Positions 7,398 to 15,771 of a stretch of DNA of 32,883 nt are shown one piece after another. This DNA is from Methylobacterium indicum (GTDB taxonomy: Bacteria; Pseudomonadota; Alphaproteobacteria; Rhizobiales; Beijerinckiaceae). The DNA lies in NCBI RefSeq assembly GCF_001043895.1, contig NZ_JTHF01000084.1:1-32883 (forward strand), given 5' to 3'. The notes under the pieces are model-generated. The model was not told the origin of the DNA and did no database searches. It was given only the letters and a program-made list of their open reading frames with translations. Numbering within the stretch: position 1 is the stretch's first letter; each line of letters begins with the position of its first letter. The position numbers were made by a program, and so were the translations under genes.

Positions 7398-8702
7398 CTA
7401 CGACCGACCGGGCGAGGCATGCACGGTCGGCACCTCGCTCACCCGCGTGGTGAACCGCGGCGAGCGCATCTCGAACTTCGTCGACCAGGTGCGCTTTTCG
7501 ACCAGCCCGGCCCGCGCCGGCACCACGGCGCCGCGCCCGAACCGGCTGTTGCAGGCGTCCATCGCCGCCATCAGCTTCCCGGACTTCTCCCGGTCGAGGG
7601 CCCCGAACAGCGGGCGAGGGGCCCCGTCGAGCGGCACGAGATCCTTCGTGACCAGCCCCGCCTTGCTGTAGCGCCACGGGGTCGGGCCCTGCTCCTTCCA
7701 AGTCTTCGCAACCCCGTGGAGCGCCGCCTGGATCAGGTGCCGGCTGTCGTTCGTCGCCTCCGGCAGGTGCACCACCGTCGAGACCGCGCGCATCGGGTCG
7801 CCGCGGTCGTGCTCGCTCGTGTGGTAGAAGACGGTCACGGCGGAGACGGCGAGCCCGTCGCGTCGCAGCTTCTCGCCGAGCCGCGTCGCGTGCGCGGCCA
7901 CGGCCTGCTCCATGACCTCCCGTTCGGTGATTCGGGACGAGAACGAGCGGGTGACCGCGCAGCCCTTGCGCCGGGCCGGCACGATCTCGAGCGGCAGGCA
8001 GGCGCGGCCGCGCAGCTCGTGGATGATGCGCTCGCCCACCACCGTCAGCGAGGCCCGGGCCGGCCGCGGATCGAGGTCGCGCAGGTCCGCCACCGTGTCG
8101 ACGCCCATGGCCTCCAGGCGCGCCCGCGAGGCGCGGCCGATGCCCCAGACCTCGCCGACCGAGATCCCGACCATCCAGGTTGCGCGCTCGGCCTCGTCGG
8201 ACAGGTCGCACACGCCGCCGAGCTCGGGCACGGTCTTGGCGATGTGGTTGGCGAGCTTGGCGAGCGTCTTCGTCGGCCCGATCCCGACGCAGGTCGGCAG
8301 GCCGGTCCACTGGCGCACCGTCGAGCGGAGATCCCTAGCCAGCGCCACCCGGTCGCGCTCGCGCACCTCGGAGAGATCGAGGAAGCTCTCGTCGATCGAG
8401 TAGATCTCCACGTCCGGCGCGAACTGCCGGTAGACCGTGTTGGCTCTCGCGCTCATGTCGCCGTAGAGGGCGTAGTTCGAGGAGAACACGCGCACGCCCT
8501 TGGATCGGCACAGCTGCCGAATCTTGAAGTAGGGCTCGCCCATGCGGATTCCGAGCGCCTTGGCCTCGGCGGTGCGGGCGATGGCGCAGCCGTCGTTGTT
8601 CGAGAGCACGATCACCGGCACGCCGGTGAGCTTCGGGTCGAACACGCGCTCGCAAGAGCAGTAGAAGGAATTGCCGTCGATGAGCGCGATCGCCCGGCTC
8701 AT
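7398..8702 (-). CDS. umuC: Y-family DNA polymerase V catalytic subunit UmuC
   Basis: UmuC is the error-prone polymerase that copies past lesions once UmuD has been processed. The protein has 434 residues, near the E. coli length of 422. The catalytic carboxylates are present: Asp9 in ALIDGNSFY, and Asp104-Glu105 in YSIDESF. The helix-hairpin-helix/thumb ([19 protein letters not shown]) and little-finger domain follow, and the C-terminus carries the UmuC-specific extension. Translation is coupled to umuD: the stop of umuD and the ATG at 8702 overlap as ATGA. A LexA box precedes the operon. The gene ends two bases before the convergent LysR gene, so no room is left for a separate terminator. 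Confidence 0.97.
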   Translation of the reverse strand: MSRAIALIDGNSFYCSCERVFDPKLTGVPVIVLSNNDGCAIARTAEAKALGIRMGEPYFKIRQLCRSKGVRVFSSNYALYGDMSARANTVYRQFAPDVEIYSIDESFLDLSEVRERDRVALARDLRSTVRQWTGLPTCVGIGPTKTLAKLANHIAKTVPELGGVCDLSDEAERATWMVGISVGEVWGIGRASRARLEAMGVDTVADLRDLDPRPARASLTVVGERIIHELRGRACLPLEIVPARRKGCAVTRSFSSRITEREVMEQAVAAHATRLGEKLRRDGLAVSAVTVFYHTSEHDRGDPMRAVSTVVHLPEATNDSRHLIQAALHGVAKTWKEQGPTPWRYSKAGLVTKDLVPLDGAPRPLFGALDREKSGKLMAAMDACNSRFGRGAVVPARAGLVEKRTWSTKFEMRSPRFTTRVSEVPTVHASPGRS

Positions 8703-9163
8703 CGCACGAGGCTCGCGCGGGCCCTCACGTGGTGCCAGCGCACCGAGAACAGCAGCACGCCCCAGAGCAGGCCCTCCTCCAGATCCTCCAGGGCGAATTC
8801 CTGATCCATCTCCGGGTTGTCGAACGTGAGGGACAGCCGGTTGCCGGTCATGATCAGGCGCTTGAGGCTCATCTCGCCGTTGACCACCGCGACCACGACT
8901 GCACCGGAGGATGGCGAGAGCGAGCGATCGACCACGGCCAGATCCTCGTCGTGGATCCCGGCCCCCTTCATGCACCAGCCGCGGACGCGCCAGATGAAGG
9001 TCGCGGGCGGGTTCGGCACCAGCCAACGCGGCAGCTCGAGCGCGCCCTCGATGAAGTCTTCGGCCGGACTCGGGAATCCGGCGCAGAGCGTCGGGAGCAT
9101 GAACGGGATCCGCACGAGCCCGCCTGCGTCGACCGTCTCCCCACCGACCCTATAGAGACTCAC
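8699..9163 (-). CDS. umuD: UmuD-like protein (S24 family) with Ser-to-Cys nucleophile
   Basis: UmuD is normally cut by its own Ser-Lys dyad when RecA filaments form, giving UmuD', the partner of UmuC. The protein has 154 residues from the GTG at 9163, which follows GGAGG at six bases; an upstream TTG at 9220 is less likely. The cleavage site is kept ([11 protein letters not shown], between Ala28 and Gly29). The catalytic Lys is kept at 101 (GEMSLKRL). The nucleophile motif GDSM, however, reads GWCM: Cys64 replaces Ser and Trp63 replaces Asp. Spacings from cleavage site to nucleophile (35) and nucleophile to Lys (37) equal those of E. coli UmuD, so the alignment is secure. Self-cleavage may be slowed, lost or thiol-based. 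Confidence 0.93.
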   Translation of the reverse strand: MSLYRVGGETVDAGGLVRIPFMLPTLCAGFPSPAEDFIEGALELPRWLVPNPPATFIWRVRGWCMKGAGIHDEDLAVVDRSLSPSSGAVVVAVVNGEMSLKRLIMTGNRLSLTFDNPEMDQEFALEDLEEGLLWGVLLFSVRWHHVRARASLVR

Positions 9164-9180
9164 GCGCGCCCTCCGTGTTA

Positions 9181-9195
9181 GAACGGAAAGAGAAC
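9181..9195 (-). promoter_or_regulatory. LexA box of alphaproteobacterial type before umuDC
   Basis: Read on the minus strand, the sequence is GTTC, seven bases, GTTC (GTTCtctttccGTTC), the direct-repeat LexA box of alphaproteobacteria. It ends 17 bases upstream of the umuD GTG, so bound LexA would overlap the promoter or transcript start. This predicts damage induction of umuDC. Confidence 0.9.
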
Positions 9196-9577
9196 AAACA
9201 GGCTTGAAGTTCCCGGTCAAGGCCGAGCTTCACGCCCGCGCGCAGACGGGCGTCAGTTGCAGCCGATGGACGGAATGCGCTGGCGCAGATGGTAGACTCC
9301 CAAGGACTGGCTGGCAGGCGCCAGCGGGGCACCGCGCAGGCACCAGACCTGCTGCCGCGGCGACGGAGCGTGGGTGGAGTGACCGATGACGGGATCGGGT
9401 GATACCGCGGCCATGGCACCGGGCAACGAGTGGGTGGCGCCCCTGCCGGCATTGGGCGCCTTGCTTGTGTCGAGTTAGGCTCGGCCAAAGGCGCCGGCCC
9501 ATCAGAAGGCCTTGCGAGGCGAACTAACCATCGAGAGGGAGGACGCACCGACCCACCCGGCTCACGGGACGGTAAAG

Positions 9578-9802
9578 ATGACCCGTGACTATGCAGCGGA
9601 GCCTGCAGATCTCGCCGCCGCAATTCTCGCGGCGGCGTCGCGGCTGCGGGAGAACGACCTGCCGGGGTGCCGCTGCGCGATGCGATGTGCAACGGCTGCC
9701 ACGAATCGCGTCCGCGACCTCGCCGCCTTCCTGAACGAGGATGCGGCACTCGACCATCCGCGCGGCCGGCAAGAGCGTGCGAGCCGCACCGTTGCACAAT
9801 GA
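9578..9802 (+). CDS. Possible small protein, 74 residues
   Basis: The frame from the ATG at 9578 gives an alanine-rich helical peptide (AEPADLAAAILAAASRLREN) followed by CRCAMRC, a three-cysteine cluster, and a second helix. The ribosome-binding site is weak and the family is not recognised. It could be a real small protein or a chance frame in GC-rich DNA. It is included because the amino-acid composition is more protein-like than the other frames in this gap. Confidence 0.3.
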   Translation: MTRDYAAEPADLAAAILAAASRLRENDLPGCRCAMRCATAATNRVRDLAAFLNEDAALDHPRGRQERASRTVAQ

Positions 9803-10244
9803 TGGATCGGATGTCCCCTTCTGACATGATTGTCGCAGCGCGCCATCTCAAAGCCAGGGCATGGTGACGGAGGTCGAGCCGCAGCGCGCCACCTCAATGC
9901 CGTCGGGCAGTCGCGAGACAACCTTTGCCGGCGGAACGCCCGTCGGCGCCCTCACGTTTGGCACCGCGGAAGCCAGGAGAACGCCGCGGGGGTGCTGCAC
10001 GCACGGTCCACCAAATCGGAGGCACGCGCGAGGCTCCCGTTACGATCTGACCTCGACGACGTCCCTCGTTTTCGAGGCCCGGCTTATGAGGTCGGCGTTT
10101 CGCACCACCAATACCTCATGCCACTCGTCATGGCATTGCCGTACACACACAGCCCTGCACGAGGATCGTCCAGACGTGCCATGGGTATTTCAGCACGGTC
10201 GCATACGCCTATCGATGATCGATCTCATCCCGCGAACGCCATTT

Positions 10245-10335
10245 TTGTGAAAATCACATTTCTATCTCTCGATATTTACATTTACCGCATTAGCGAATAC
10301 AATAATTACGCTACAGCTATATTTTTACAGCTTGC
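10245..10335 (+). promoter_or_regulatory. AT-rich upstream region of the LysR gene at 10355
   Basis: About 90 bases of AT-rich sequence (runs such as tttttgtgaaaatcacattt and aatacaataattacgc) stand out from the roughly 70 percent GC surroundings. The stretch ends just before the LysR start, so it probably holds that gene's promoter. It may also be a site silenced or bound by nucleoid proteins. Confidence 0.45.
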
Positions 10336-10354
10336 GTGACAGCAGGAATGCTCG

Positions 10355-11236
10355 ATGAGACGGCGGCTCCCTCCCTGGCGTGGGCTTGAGGCCTTCGAGG
10401 CGGCAGCGACCGCCGGGACTGTGACGGGCGCGGCCGCGCGCCTGCATCTGACCGAGAGCGCGGTGAGCCGACAGATACGGGCTATCGAGGTTCATCTGGG
10501 CACTCCGCTCCTTCTTCGCCTGCCCAGTGGCCTGGTTCTCACGGCGGCGGGAACCGACCTCCTCCCGGTCGTGGTGCAGGCCCTCGACAGCCTTGAGAGC
10601 GCAACCGAACGGTTGCGGGTGCATCCCCGGGCCCCTCGCCTCATCGTCGGCTGCGAACCGGCGCTCGCCGAGCGCTGGCTGATCCCGCTCCTCGCCTCAG
10701 TCCCGCCGCCGGAGGTCGTCGTGGTCGAACTGACCTTGCTCGATCAGGGCAGCGGCCGCGCCGTGCCCCACCTGACGATCGCGTGGCAGGACATCAGCGA
10801 GGAGATACAGATGCCGGCTTCGCCGCTCCCGGACGCCTTCGGGCCAGTCCACCGCCCCTTCGCGCCCGAGCCGCCCCGGCCATGGGCCGGGACCACCCGG
10901 ATCCACACCCGGTCGTGGCCCGACGCCTGGGAGCGCTGGGACCGCGCCGCAGGTCAGGACGACGATAGTCGGGCGGGCGAGGTGTTCATGGCCGATCTCG
11001 CTCTCGCCCTCCGCGGCGCCGAGGTCGGTCTCGGTCGTGCGATCGTCCCCGAGGCCCTGGTGCGAGGGGAACTTGCGGAGGGCCGATTGATCGCCCCGTT
11101 CGGCTTCCGGCCGCTCGGGCGCCGGCTCGCCATCGTGCCGAGCGACAACGCGATCCTGCCCTCCGCGCTGTTACCGGTGCGCCGCGACTTCATCGCCTGG
11201 CTGCGCCGCGGGGCTCGGACTTCTCCCGAACGATGA
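10355..11236 (+). CDS. LysR-family transcriptional regulator, GcvA-like
   Basis: The protein has 293 residues from the ATG at 10355, with CAGGA about nine bases upstream. The N-terminal HTH reads RGLEAFEAAATAGTVTGAAA then LTESAVSRQIRAIEVHLG. The opening WRGLEAFEAAA with SRQIRAIE is typical of the GcvA branch, whose members often control amino-acid metabolism. The effector domain follows from about residue 90 and ends with a GLGRAIVPEALVRGELAEGR segment typical of that branch. It lies 14 bases from the end of the convergent Gfo/Idh/MocA gene, at the edge of the catabolic cluster. It is the only regulator in that cluster and its likely controller. The dyad at 12388-12421 is a candidate binding site. 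Confidence 0.9.
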   Translation: MRRRLPPWRGLEAFEAAATAGTVTGAAARLHLTESAVSRQIRAIEVHLGTPLLLRLPSGLVLTAAGTDLLPVVVQALDSLESATERLRVHPRAPRLIVGCEPALAERWLIPLLASVPPPEVVVVELTLLDQGSGRAVPHLTIAWQDISEEIQMPASPLPDAFGPVHRPFAPEPPRPWAGTTRIHTRSWPDAWERWDRAAGQDDDSRAGEVFMADLALALRGAEVGLGRAIVPEALVRGELAEGRLIAPFGFRPLGRRLAIVPSDNAILPSALLPVRRDFIAWLRRGARTSPER

Positions 11237-11250
11237 GCGGGACCGGCCTC

Positions 11251-12270
11251 TCAGCAGGACCCTTCATGAGGGTTCCGCGCTTCACCCCCCACCGACATCC
11301 GCACGCCCCCGGAGCGGATCGACGCCACGGCGGCCTCGAGCACGGCGACCCCGTGCGCCACGTCGCCGAGCGGGACCGGGTAGGTCTCGTCCCCTCGCAC
11401 GGCCCGCGCGAATGCTTCGAGCTCGGCCCGTTCCGTGTCGAAGACGGGGAAAGTGAAGAGCCGCGAGGCGCCGCTGCGCTCGACGACCTGAAGGCTCGTT
11501 TCGTCCGGCATCACGGCGTAACCCCGGACACCGAACACGCGCAGCTGCCAGGTCCAGGCCGTGGCCATGAGCGTCGCGACATGGCCAGACGGGCCTGACC
11601 GGAAGCGCAGCATCGCACTCGTGGTGTCGTCCATCGGGATCGTGAGGACCCGGCGCATGCTCTGAGCGGTCACGTCCTCCACCGGTCCAAGGCAGTCGAT
11701 CAAGGCGTCGAGGCTGTGGATGCCCATGGCGGTCAAACCACCGGCAGGTGCGTCCGCGTCACCGGCCCGCCAGGCATCCGGCGCGTAGGCAAGGCCGAAG
11801 GCGCCGGCAAACATGGCCTCGGCGTGGAGGATGGAACCGAGTTCACCGGCGAGCACGAGCTCGCGCAAGGCGCGGAAAGCCGGCAGGAAGCGCCGGTTGT
11901 GACCGAGCGCCAGCACACGCCCGGCAGCCGCGCAGGCGGCGATGGCGGATTCAGCCTCCACGAGGGTCAAGGCGAGGGGCTTCTCGACGAAGACGTGCTT
12001 TCCCGCCGCAGCCGCGGCGCGAACCTGGCCAGGATGGGCGCTGTGGGGGGTCGCGAGGACCACGGCATCGACGGCCGGATCGACGAGGCACTCCTCGAAG
12101 GAGCCGAGTTGCAGGCGCTGGCGGTCCGCGAAGGGCCTTGCGCGCGCGGCCGAGCGTACGGCGGCGCGGGTGAAGTGAATCTCGGACCCGCGGGGCTGCC
12201 CATCCTCCTGCACCGCGACGACGAGGCGCCGACCCCAGCCTCCAAGACCAACGATTGCTGCCCGGATCAC
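11251..12270 (-). CDS. Gfo/Idh/MocA-family NAD(P)-dependent oxidoreductase
   Basis: These enzymes oxidise or reduce hydroxyl groups on sugars, inositols and related compounds with NAD(P). The protein has 339 residues from the GTG at 12270, which follows GGGAGG at six bases. A TTG at 12288 is the other option. The Rossmann fold is at the N-terminus (GLGGWG, residues 8-13). The catalytic-lysine motif EKPLA is at 96-100, GHNRRF at about 123-128, and the active-site region GIHSLD at 183-188. It is divergent from the alanine dehydrogenase-aminotransferase fusion across 225 bases and probably shares its control. Its substrate cannot be read from sequence. In context it may oxidise an intermediate of the imported compound. 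Confidence 0.92.
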   Translation of the reverse strand: MIRAAIVGLGGWGRRLVVAVQEDGQPRGSEIHFTRAAVRSAARARPFADRQRLQLGSFEECLVDPAVDAVVLATPHSAHPGQVRAAAAAGKHVFVEKPLALTLVEAESAIAACAAAGRVLALGHNRRFLPAFRALRELVLAGELGSILHAEAMFAGAFGLAYAPDAWRAGDADAPAGGLTAMGIHSLDALIDCLGPVEDVTAQSMRRVLTIPMDDTTSAMLRFRSGPSGHVATLMATAWTWQLRVFGVRGYAVMPDETSLQVVERSGASRLFTFPVFDTERAELEAFARAVRGDETYPVPLGDVAHGVAVLEAAVASIRSGGVRMSVGGEARNPHEGSC

Positions 12271-12387
12271 ATCCGACCTCCCAGTCAAAGCCCCGCCAGG
12301 TCAAGCCCGGCACGGCATTGCGAACCGCGCCGATCGCAGCCGCGCGCCGGCTCGCGAACCGTCGCGCCGGAGGCCGGCTTGCGCCAC

Positions 12388-12421
12388 TGCCGTTGCGTCA
12401 ATCCGACTTTCCGCAACGGCA
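12388..12421. promoter_or_regulatory. 10-bp dyad between divergent dehydrogenase and fusion genes
   Basis: tgccgttgcg at 12388-12397 is the exact reverse complement of cgcaacggca at 12412-12421, with a 14-base spacer. It lies between the two divergent starts (12270 and 12496), 75 bases before the fusion gene. The position and symmetry fit an operator for the cluster's LysR regulator, but no experiment or motif library supports this. Confidence 0.5.
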
Positions 12422-12495
12422 ATGGTGCGGCGTGCTCCGCCGCTTGCAGGCTCTCCCGGCTTGGACCTTGGCCCAGTCAGTGGCGGGAGGGAGTG

Positions 12496-14799
12496 ATGCG
12501 GATCGGTGTCCTGCGCGAGCGCAAACCCGACGAGACGCGGGTCGCCCTGACCCCGCGCGAGGTCGCCGTCCTGGCCGGGCGGGGTCACACCGTCGACGTC
12601 GAGCCTGGCGCGGGAGTGGCCGCCGGCTATCCCGACGCAGCCTTCGTCAGGGCCGGTGCCACCCTGTCGCCGAAGGCGCAGATCCTCGCGGCATGCAGGC
12701 TCCTCCTCAAGGTCAAGGCTCCGCTGCCGGAAGAGTACGAGGACTACGCCCCCCACCACATCCTGATGACCTTCCTGCACTTCGACGAGAACATCGATCC
12801 GGCCTGTTTGGCGCGCTTGGTCTCCAGGGGCTTTCTCGGCATCGCCTGCGAGGCGGTGCGCGTATCCGGACGCGCACCGATCCTCGAACCGATGAGCCGC
12901 CTGACCGGTCACTTGTTCGCCCAGCGGGCGATCGAGCTCTGCACGCGCCACTCGGGCCGCCTGGCTCCGGGGCTCGATCCGGCGCTCGGCCAGGTCGGGG
13001 CACTTCTGATCGGGACCGGCGAGGTCGGCCTCTCGGTGCTTCAGGTCTGGCGCGCCCTGCGGCTGCGGCTGACGGTGCTTGCCAACCGGGACCGCGACGC
13101 GGTCAACGCGGAGGCCAACCACCGTTTCGGGACCCGGGACCGCGACTACCTGCCGGCCGATGAGGTGACCTTCCTGCGGATGGACGTCACCGACCCGGCA
13201 CGCACGCAGGCGGCGCTCGCCGCCGCGCTGTCGTCGGTCGCCATCGTCGTCAACGCCGCCGTCCGCCGTTCCAGCCTGCCCCGCGACCGGCTGGCTCACC
13301 TGATCACCCGGCCGATGCTGGCAGCCCTCGCACCTGGCTCGATCGTATGCGACGCCACCGCCTGCGACCGCGACCTGATCGAGACCTGTGTGTCCTCGCC
13401 GGATCTCTCGGCAGTCGAGACAATCGACGGGATCATCCATTACAGCCCCGACCACATTCCGGCTCTGGTGCCGGGTACCGCAAGCGACCTCTACGCGGCA
13501 GCTCTCCTGCCCTTCGCGCTCGCTCTCGCCGAAAAGGGCGTGGCGGGCGCCCTTCGCCCCGGCACGCCGCTCCATGGGGCGATCGCCTGCGGGGCCGGCC
13601 GACTCACCGACATACGCAGCGCCGCGCGCAAGAACCTCCTGGCCTCGCCCATCGATACGGCGCTGGCGGCTTGGTCGGCGGATGCGGGCGAGCGTGGCAT
13701 GGCCCCCTCCCCTCCCCTTCTGGTGACTCCCGGTCCCGTCGCGACGAGCAAGGCCGTCCGTGCCGCGATGGCGCTCGACCGCTCGGCGGCCGAGCCCGGC
13801 ATGATCGAGGCTCTGCGACAGATGCAGGCGCAGGTCGGTGCTCTCGTCCGGATGGATGCCGCCTACGCGGTCATTCCGGTCCCCGGCAGCGCCACCCAAG
13901 CCAACGAGATGGTCCTGCGCGCTCTTCCCCCGCCGGGCGCGGCAGTGCTGATCGTGACGAATGGCGCCTATGGCGATTGGCTGGCCCATCTGTGCGCGAC
14001 GATGGGGCGTCCGCACCACGTCCTGCGAACCCCGCCACTCGAACCGATCCGGCCCGAGCGGATCGCCCGCGCCCTTGAGGACGATCCGGCGATCAGCCAC
14101 GTCGCCGTCGTCCATGTCGAGACGAGCTCGGGACGGCTCAATCCGCTGCCCGAGATCGCGTCGCTCTGCCGGCGGCTCGGCCGAGGGCTGATCGTCGATG
14201 CCGTCGCCTCCGCGGCGATCGTTCCGCTCGATGTCGCGCATGATCGACCAGAGGCGCTCGTCCTGTCCTCGAACAAGGGTCTGCAGGGCCCGCCCGGTCT
14301 TGCCTGGGTCGTGGCCGAGCGCGCTGCGCTCGAGCGGGGCCGCGGATTTGCCGCGTCCGCCAGCCTCGACCTGTTCGATCAGCATCAGCATGTCGAGCGC
14401 ACCGGCACATTCCGCTTCACCCCACCGACCCACGTGCTGTGCGGCGTGCACGCCGCCCTCGAAGAGCTCGCGGCCGAGGGGTTTGCGGCCCGGACGGCGC
14501 GCTACGGCGAAAACTGGGGGGCCGCCGCCGCCATCCTCTCGGGGGCGGGCTTTCCTCCTCTGCTGCGGCTGCCGGATGCAGCGCCGATCGTGGTGACGGT
14601 AGCGCTGCCCGAGGACGGCCTCGCTCCTGCCGCCGTGACCGAAGCGATGGCGAACCGCGGCTACGTGCTCGTCCCGGGCCGGCTCGCCGTGCCACGAACG
14701 GTGCGGCTCGGCTGCATCGGAGCCCTCACGCCCGCCGACACGGCGCGGGCGGCCGCAGCTCTCGCGGAAGTCCTGAGGTCCGGCCCGATCATCGCTTGA
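12496..14799 (+). CDS. Alanine dehydrogenase fused to PhnW-like class V aminotransferase
   Basis: This 767-residue fusion joins two enzymes. Residues 1 to about 370 are an alanine dehydrogenase (AlaDH/PNT family): Arg15 (PDETRVALTP), Lys74 (LLLKVK), His95 (TFLHFDEN), the NAD-binding GTGEVG at 173-178 and Asp286 (VCDATACD). After a short linker, residues about 406-767 are a PLP aminotransferase closest to 2-aminoethylphosphonate:pyruvate transaminase (PhnW). It shows LLVTPGP, VHVETSSGRLNP, PLP Lys594 (SSNKGLQGPPG) and FRFTPPTHV. Known PhnW converts aminoethylphosphonate plus pyruvate to phosphonoacetaldehyde plus alanine; AlaDH turns alanine into pyruvate, ammonia and NADH. One chain could thus recycle its own amino acceptor. 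The start is the ATG at 12496 after GGGAGGGAG; the open frame back to 11716 is antisense to the dehydrogenase. No phosphonatase gene is nearby, so the true amine is open. Confidence 0.93.
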   Translation: MRIGVLRERKPDETRVALTPREVAVLAGRGHTVDVEPGAGVAAGYPDAAFVRAGATLSPKAQILAACRLLLKVKAPLPEEYEDYAPHHILMTFLHFDENIDPACLARLVSRGFLGIACEAVRVSGRAPILEPMSRLTGHLFAQRAIELCTRHSGRLAPGLDPALGQVGALLIGTGEVGLSVLQVWRALRLRLTVLANRDRDAVNAEANHRFGTRDRDYLPADEVTFLRMDVTDPARTQAALAAALSSVAIVVNAAVRRSSLPRDRLAHLITRPMLAALAPGSIVCDATACDRDLIETCVSSPDLSAVETIDGIIHYSPDHIPALVPGTASDLYAAALLPFALALAEKGVAGALRPGTPLHGAIACGAGRLTDIRSAARKNLLASPIDTALAAWSADAGERGMAPSPPLLVTPGPVATSKAVRAAMALDRSAAEPGMIEALRQMQAQVGALVRMDAAYAVIPVPGSATQANEMVLRALPPPGAAVLIVTNGAYGDWLAHLCATMGRPHHVLRTPPLEPIRPERIARALEDDPAISHVAVVHVETSSGRLNPLPEIASLCRRLGRGLIVDAVASAAIVPLDVAHDRPEALVLSSNKGLQGPPGLAWVVAERAALERGRGFAASASLDLFDQHQHVERTGTFRFTPPTHVLCGVHAALEELAAEGFAARTARYGENWGAAAAILSGAGFPPLLRLPDAAPIVVTVALPEDGLAPAAVTEAMANRGYVLVPGRLAVPRTVRLGCIGALTPADTARAAAALAEVLRSGPIIA

Positions 14800-14814
14800 G
14801 GATGGCGGGCTGCC

Positions 14815-15771
14815 TCACGCCAAGGCGGGGATTGCCGCCCGCCCGGGCTCTGGCGGAAGGTCCTTGGGATGAAAGCAGGCAAGGCCGGTCTCGTCGAGCG
14901 GCGGACGCTCCTGCGTGCAGCGCGGCAGGCGGCGACTGCAGGCCGACGCGTAGAAGCAGGCCTCGCGCGCACCAAGCCGGGGATCCATCCCGGCTGCGCC
15001 GTCATAGGCGGTCCCCGCGACGAGCCGGGCGGTGTAGGGATGGCGGGGACGACCCAGCACGGCATCGGGCGTGCCGAGCTCGACGATCCGTCCGAGATAC
15101 ATCACCGCGATGCGGTGACACAGGAACTGCGCCGCCGCGAGGTCGTGCGTGATGAACAGAAGCCCCACCCCGGTCTCGGCGTTCATGCGGCGGACGAGAT
15201 TGAGGATCTGCGCCCGCACCGAGACGTCGAGCTTCGAGACCGGCTCGTCGGCCACGATGAAGTCCGGACGGGTGGCGAGCGCCCGCGCCAGCGCGACGCG
15301 CTGGAGTTGCCCCCCCGACAGCGCGTGGGGGAATCGCGCGGCATGCTCGGACGACAGCCCGACCTGCGAGAACAGAGCCTGGACGATGTCCCCGCGCGCG
15401 GATGGCGGCCCGATGCGGTGAACATCGAGGGCGAGACGGACCGCGTCGCCGACCCGCCGGCGCGGGTTGAACGAGGCGAGGGGATCCTGGAACACCATCT
15501 GGAGACGCCGCTGCGCTGGCGTTCCGAGAGCGACGGGCGATCCGCCGAGGTGGATCGTCCCCTGCGTTGGCCGATGCCGGCCGACGAGCGTCAGACCCAG
15601 CGTCGTCTTGCCCGAACCGGATTCGCCGACGAGGCCGACGATCTCGCCCGGCGCCAGGGACAGGCTGACGGCGTCAAGGATCCGCATCCGGGGCGTGCGC
15701 CAGCGCGACGCCAGGGACATCTCAAGGCTCACGCGATCGATGACGACGGGAGCGGAAGGACGGTCAGACAT
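14815..15771 (-). CDS. Dipeptide/oligopeptide ABC transporter ATPase, DppF/OppF type
   Basis: One of two ATPases that drive the importer. The protein has 318 residues. Walker A is GESGSGKTT at 49-57, the Q-loop is in MVFQDP, the signature is LSGGQLQR, Walker B ends VADEPVSKLD, and the switch His is in FITHD. The C-terminus has the oligopeptide-transporter extension with four cysteines (CFYASACSRRLPRC, then CFHP). In related ATPases this region helps docking and can hold an iron-sulfur cluster. It is the last gene of the minus-strand operon; its first eight bases overlap the end of the partner ATPase gene. It ends 15 bases from the convergent fusion gene, too close for a normal independent terminator. 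Confidence 0.95.
   Translation of the reverse strand: MSDRPSAPVVIDRVSLEMSLASRWRTPRMRILDAVSLSLAPGEIVGLVGESGSGKTTLGLTLVGRHRPTQGTIHLGGSPVALGTPAQRRLQMVFQDPLASFNPRRRVGDAVRLALDVHRIGPPSARGDIVQALFSQVGLSSEHAARFPHALSGGQLQRVALARALATRPDFIVADEPVSKLDVSVRAQILNLVRRMNAETGVGLLFITHDLAAAQFLCHRIAVMYLGRIVELGTPDAVLGRPRHPYTARLVAGTAYDGAAGMDPRLGAREACFYASACSRRLPRCTQERPPLDETGLACFHPKDLPPEPGRAAIPALA

Larger units (their letters stand above)
9196..10354. other. About 1.1 kb between umuDC and the metabolic cluster, little coding
   Basis: No frame here shows a recognisable protein. The best candidate is the short frame at 9578-9802, listed separately. A minus-strand frame ending at about 9862 (…GIEVARCGSTSVTMPWL) reads like a protein C-terminus but has no start or upstream partner and may be a remnant or chance. 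From about 10245 to 10335 the composition turns sharply AT-rich. Confidence 0.5.

Noticed and set aside
9830..10339. A 169-residue plus-strand frame before the LysR gene
   Set aside because: It runs into the AT-rich stretch, has an irregular composition and no family resemblance. It appears to be a chance frame.
11716..12495. A 260-residue N-terminal extension of the alanine dehydrogenase-aminotransferase frame
   Set aside because: It is antisense to the Gfo/Idh/MocA gene and has the composition of a shadow frame. A strong ribosome-binding site and the family's conserved N-terminus place the start at 12496.
12496..14799. Naming the aminotransferase half phnW and the cluster a phosphonate pathway
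   Set aside because: The similarity is to the family, but no phosphonatase, phosphonate hydrolase or phosphonate-specific transporter is present. The substrate cannot be fixed from sequence.
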